A stretch of 8,092 nt of DNA from CALKCV01 sp964619285 (GTDB taxonomy: Bacteria > Cyanobacteriota > Cyanobacteriia > Cyanobacteriales > Microcoleaceae), in assembly GCA_964619285.1 (NCBI GenBank), contig CAZUCT010000297.1, positions 1-8,092 on the forward strand. The letters run 5' to 3'. The notes beneath the pieces are model-generated. The model was given only the letters and a program-made list of their open reading frames with translations. It was not told where the DNA came from and did no database searches. A program made the position numbers and the translations under genes. This document shows, one piece after another, positions 5,210 through 8,092 of the stretch (its first letter is position 1; each line of letters begins with the position of its first letter).

Positions 5210-5280
5210 AGAGATTAAAATACAATTCAGGTTTCTTTGTCGGACGTGGATATCGCTACCTAATAACTAAATCAAGCAGC

Positions 5281-8010
5281 ATGCAATTATCTAAAATTAA
5301 TCTAAAATCTATCGTCAAAGCGCAACTGCCCCTGCGGTCTATTCTAATCGTTCCTTTCGTCTTGCAAATATTTGCGGCGGTGGGATTGGTGGGATATCTT
5401 TCTTTTAAAAACGGACAGAAGGCGGTTAACGACCTTGCCAGTCAGTTGATGAGCGAAACGAGCGATCGCACCGCCGACCGTCTCGATAACTACTTGAAAA
5501 TTCCCCATCTCATCAATACCATGAATTATAACGCCATTCGCTTGGGTCAGTTAGATGTTAACGACATTTCGACTTTTGAAAAGCACTTTTGGGAACAAGT
5601 TCAATTGTTCGAGTCAGCAGGTGCTATTTCTTTCGCCAATGACAGGGGTGAATTTATAATATCGGGAGTCGGGCCGGACGGGCAGATAAAAATCGGTGAA
5701 GTAAATCGAACTAACCCGGGTAACTTCAAAATTTATGGAACCAACGAACGTGGGGAACGAACGAATGTAGAAGTAGATGCTGACAACTTCGAGTCTTCTC
5801 AATATCGTATTGCTGAAATATTAAATAAAGCAGGATGGAGTGAATTATATAGTTACCGAACGCTTCCTTTTATAGCAATTTCTGCATTGCGTCCTCTGTA
5901 CGATGAGAGCGGCAAATTTTACGGAGTTTTAGCTACCGATATGATAGTTTCGCTAATTAGCGATTTTCTCAGAGAATTAGAGATCGGTAAGTCGGGACAA
6001 ATCTTCGTCATGGAGCGCTCGGGTTTGTTGGTAGCAAATTCTACTCCCGAGCAACCATTCGTTATTGACGAAGGCAATAGAGCTCAAACCATTGCGGCGG
6101 TGGAAAGCGAAGCTCCTTTAGTGCGAAAGACTGCAAGTTACATCGAACAATATTTTGGCAGTTTAGATAACATTGAGGGCGATCGACAGCTCGAATTTAT
6201 CCTCGACGGAGAACTTTACTTCTTGCAAGTATCCTCTTGGCAAGATGAGTTTGGTTTAGATTTGCTCATCGTGGTAGTAGTGCCCGAGTCGGACTTCATG
6301 GAACAAATTAACGCTAACACGCGATCGACGATTTTATTATGCCTGCTAGCGCTGTTAGTCGCAACTGGTCTGGGAATCTTGACTTCCCGTTGGATCGCTC
6401 TACCCATCTCGCACTTGAGTCAAGCGGCGGAACGGATATCCCAAGGAGACTTAGACCAACAAGTTCGAATTGAAGGAATTAAAGAACTGAAAGTCTTAGC
6501 AGATGCCTTCAACCGCATGGCAGTTCAATTAAAAACCTCTTTTACCGCCCTCGAACGAACCAACGCCGAACTAGAGCAACGAGTAGAAGAACGCACGGCA
6601 GAGTTAAGCATCGCCAAACAACAGGCCGAGTCTGCCAACCAAGCCAAAAGCGATTTCCTCGCGAACATGAGCCACGAACTGAGAACGCCCCTCAACGGCA
6701 TCTTGGGTTACGCCCAAATCATGGAAAAAGCCAAAGACCTCAACCAACACCGTAAGGGAGTAGAAATCGTTCGCAGCTGCGGCACTCACTTGTTAAGTCT
6801 CATTAACGACGTTCTCGACTTATCCAAAATAGAAGCGCGGAAAATGGAGCTCTATCCCAAAGACTTCCATTTTCTCTCTTTTCTTACTGGCGTTATCGAG
6901 ATGGTTCGCATTCGCGCTCAAAATAAAGGTATCAAATTTGTTTATGTCGGCGATGCTAACCTCCCTACCGCCGTCGCCGCCGACGAGAAACGTTTGGGGC
7001 AAGTGTTAATTAACTTGCTCGGCAATGCAGTTAAGTTTACGGATACGGGCAGGGTGACTTTGAAGGTGGAAGTTAAGGAACAGAAGGGAGATACTGTGTT
7101 GGTGCGTTTTGTGGTGGAAGATACTGGAGTCGGCATGACACCAGAACAAGCGGACAAAATATTTTTGCCCTTCGAGCAGGTGGGTTCCAAGTCCAAACGC
7201 TCCGAAGGTACTGGTTTGGGGTTAGCTATTTCCGTTCAGTTGCTACAGATGATGGACAGTAGCATTCAAGTTACTAGCACTCCGGGTAAGGGCAGTCGTT
7301 TTTGGTTCGATCTCCAACTGCCAGTTGCCTCCGACTTGGCGATCGCGGCGACGACGGTAGAGCGGGGGCAAATTATCGGCTACAGCGGTCGGTGTCGGAA
7401 AATTCTCATTGTTGACGATAAAGAGGTCAACTGCGCCGTGGTTGTAGAAGTTCTCAAACCTTTAGGATTTCAATGCGCCCAAGCTGCTAACGGCATCGAG
7501 GGATTAGCTCTCGCCCAAGAGTTTCGACCGGATTTAATCGTTACCGATTTGGTGATGCCGGGTTTAGATGGGTTTGAAATGGCTCGTCGCTTGCGTCAGC
7601 TACCTATACTCAAAGACGCGGTAATTATTGCTTGTTCTGCTAGCTTGTTCAATGATTCCAACGGTCGGGAGACGGTTTGGGATGATTTTTTGTCCAAACC
7701 CATAGAGCTAGAAGAATTGTTCGCTTGCTTGCAGAAACATTTGAAATTCAAATGGGTTTATCAATTGGAGCCCGTAACGGAGGTAGTGGAGAATGCAGAA
7801 ACAGAATTAGTTCCGCCGCCAAAAGAGATTTTGAGAAAAATTTACGATACGGTCGAACTGGGAGATGTGGAAGCGATCGAACGGGAGGTTAATAATTTGC
7901 AAAATTTAGACTCTCGCTACCAAGCTTTTGGCGATCGCATCCAGGAGTTAGCTACCAAGTTTGAATATGTCGAAATTCTGAACTTAGTGGAGGTGTATCT
8001 TAATAATTAG
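5281..8010 (+). CDS. Hybrid sensor histidine kinase: dCACHE-HAMP-HisKA-HATPase-REC-helical tail
   Basis: The product is 909 residues. A first membrane helix (about 19-41) and a second (350-371) enclose a periplasmic region of about 305 residues with two PAS-like folds of the dCACHE type; the stretch SALRPLYDESGKFYGVLATDM (with Asp220) and then GQIFVMERSGLLVANS are typical. The amino-acid-binding RxWY signature of dCACHE_1AA is not seen, so the ligand is unknown. HAMP (371-423) and a coiled coil with the LEQRVEERTAEL signature lead to HisKA with His465 in MSHELRTPLNG, N-box Asn578/Asn582, G1 DTGVGM (614-619) and G2 GTGLGL (643-648). The receiver (about 707-822) has Asp712/Asp713, the phospho-acceptor Asp756, Ser786 and Lys806, so it looks active; the loop between Ser786 and Lys806 is 2-3 residues shorter than usual in such proteins. 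Residues 823-909 are a helical extension with no histidine, so it is not an HPt. No good Shine-Dalgarno sequence precedes the ATG, but the first membrane helix supports this start. A partner HPt or regulator must act elsewhere. Confidence 0.92.
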   Translation: MQLSKINLKSIVKAQLPLRSILIVPFVLQIFAAVGLVGYLSFKNGQKAVNDLASQLMSETSDRTADRLDNYLKIPHLINTMNYNAIRLGQLDVNDISTFEKHFWEQVQLFESAGAISFANDRGEFIISGVGPDGQIKIGEVNRTNPGNFKIYGTNERGERTNVEVDADNFESSQYRIAEILNKAGWSELYSYRTLPFIAISALRPLYDESGKFYGVLATDMIVSLISDFLRELEIGKSGQIFVMERSGLLVANSTPEQPFVIDEGNRAQTIAAVESEAPLVRKTASYIEQYFGSLDNIEGDRQLEFILDGELYFLQVSSWQDEFGLDLLIVVVVPESDFMEQINANTRSTILLCLLALLVATGLGILTSRWIALPISHLSQAAERISQGDLDQQVRIEGIKELKVLADAFNRMAVQLKTSFTALERTNAELEQRVEERTAELSIAKQQAESANQAKSDFLANMSHELRTPLNGILGYAQIMEKAKDLNQHRKGVEIVRSCGTHLLSLINDVLDLSKIEARKMELYPKDFHFLSFLTGVIEMVRIRAQNKGIKFVYVGDANLPTAVAADEKRLGQVLINLLGNAVKFTDTGRVTLKVEVKEQKGDTVLVRFVVEDTGVGMTPEQADKIFLPFEQVGSKSKRSEGTGLGLAISVQLLQMMDSSIQVTSTPGKGSRFWFDLQLPVASDLAIAATTVERGQIIGYSGRCRKILIVDDKEVNCAVVVEVLKPLGFQCAQAANGIEGLALAQEFRPDLIVTDLVMPGLDGFEMARRLRQLPILKDAVIIACSASLFNDSNGRETVWDDFLSKPIELEELFACLQKHLKFKWVYQLEPVTEVVENAETELVPPPKEILRKIYDTVELGDVEAIEREVNNLQNLDSRYQAFGDRIQELATKFEYVEILNLVEVYLNN

Positions 8011-8036
8011 CGTCTAAAAACTATGACTAATTGATT

Positions 8037-8092
8037 TTTTAAGTAGGAGTGCCAAATTAATTAGACACCGAACAGACAAGATGTCTGTTCTA
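8037..8092 (-). repeat. Dispersed palindromic repeat, copy B, uninterrupted, runs to the window edge
   Basis: Its reverse complement matches copy A (196-224 joined to 378-404) in register, and is perfect over the 18 bases at 8054-8071 compared with 370-387. It ends in a perfect hairpin, GAACAGACA-AGA-TGTCTGTTC (8070-8090). It starts about 27 bases after the stop of the hybrid kinase, so the hairpin could also serve as that gene's 3' end. The copy may continue beyond the window. Confidence 0.7.

Larger units (their letters stand above)
4945..5280. other. Intergenic region between the two kinase genes
   Basis: This 336-bp non-coding stretch consists of the 33-bp palindrome, the MITE-like element, and about 160 bp of unique sequence holding the candidate promoter of the second kinase. 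The palindromes and the distance argue against simple co-transcription of the two kinases. No open frame with protein-like character was found. Confidence 0.7.
628..7938. repeat. HIP1 octamers (GCGATCGC), ten copies spread over the window
   Basis: Copies begin at 628, 699, 1912, 2275, 3184, 4031, 4726, 5462, 7339 and 7931. This is far above chance for an 8-mer in 8 kb and is the hallmark of many cyanobacterial genomes. The copies occur in all three large genes and in one spacer, which argues that the segment is resident cyanobacterial DNA and not a recent import from another phylum. The span given runs from the first to the last copy; the rest of the interval is not repeat. Confidence 0.85.

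Noticed and set aside
7747..8007. C-terminal HPt domain on the hybrid kinase
   Set aside because: No histidine is present in residues 823-909.
2080..8010. The two kinase genes as one operon
   Set aside because: A 336-bp spacer with a strong palindrome, a probable inserted element and a separate candidate promoter makes a tight operon unlikely, though read-through is not excluded.

Overview
The window looks like a chromosomal segment of a cyanobacterium, probably a filamentous Oscillatoria/Microcoleus-type strain (genus is inference). Ten copies of the HIP1 octamer GCGATCGC are scattered through genes and spacers. The spacers are full of short palindromic dispersed repeats, and the gene families (multidomain hybrid kinases, secreted TPR proteins, nucleotide cyclases) suit that group. 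No RNA genes, CRISPR array or intact transposase gene are visible.

Layout, left to right. Positions 1-107 hold the last 34 codons of a plus-strand gene, most likely an adenylate/guanylate cyclase. Positions 108-571 are a repeat-rich spacer. It contains a 145-bp MITE-like element with terminal inverted repeats and an 8-bp target duplication, a heptamer-repeat hairpin, several palindromes, and a 25-bp palindrome just past the end of the next gene. Positions 572-1702 (minus strand) encode an exported protein with nine 34-residue TPR units. Positions 1703-2079 are the divergent spacer between the TPR gene and the first kinase, with a cluster of GGCC motifs and candidate promoters. Positions 2080-4944 (plus) encode an unusual 954-residue fusion: an NCS1-type (nucleobase:cation symporter) membrane domain, a segment with eight cysteines, two more membrane helices, a coiled coil and a histidine kinase without a receiver domain. 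Positions 4945-5280 carry a 33-bp palindrome, a second MITE-like element (122 bp, 13-bp perfect TIRs, 6-bp target duplication) and a candidate promoter. Positions 5281-8010 (plus) encode a hybrid kinase: dCACHE-like sensor, HAMP, HisKA, HATPase, receiver and a C-terminal helical extension. Positions 8011-8092 hold an inverted, uninterrupted copy of the repeat that the first MITE-like element split near position 200-400.

Functionally this is a signalling neighbourhood. The transporter-kinase may sense a solute, or flux of one, through its permease domain. The second kinase senses an external ligand through its periplasmic domain and carries its own receiver. Each kinase has its own upstream region and the two are separated by palindromes and a probable inserted element, so they are unlikely to be a tight operon. 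A functional link between them is only suggested by adjacency and by an identical 11-bp motif upstream of both. The strongest points for follow-up are the transporter/Cys-cluster/kinase architecture and the insertion at 225-369, whose empty site is visible in the same window.
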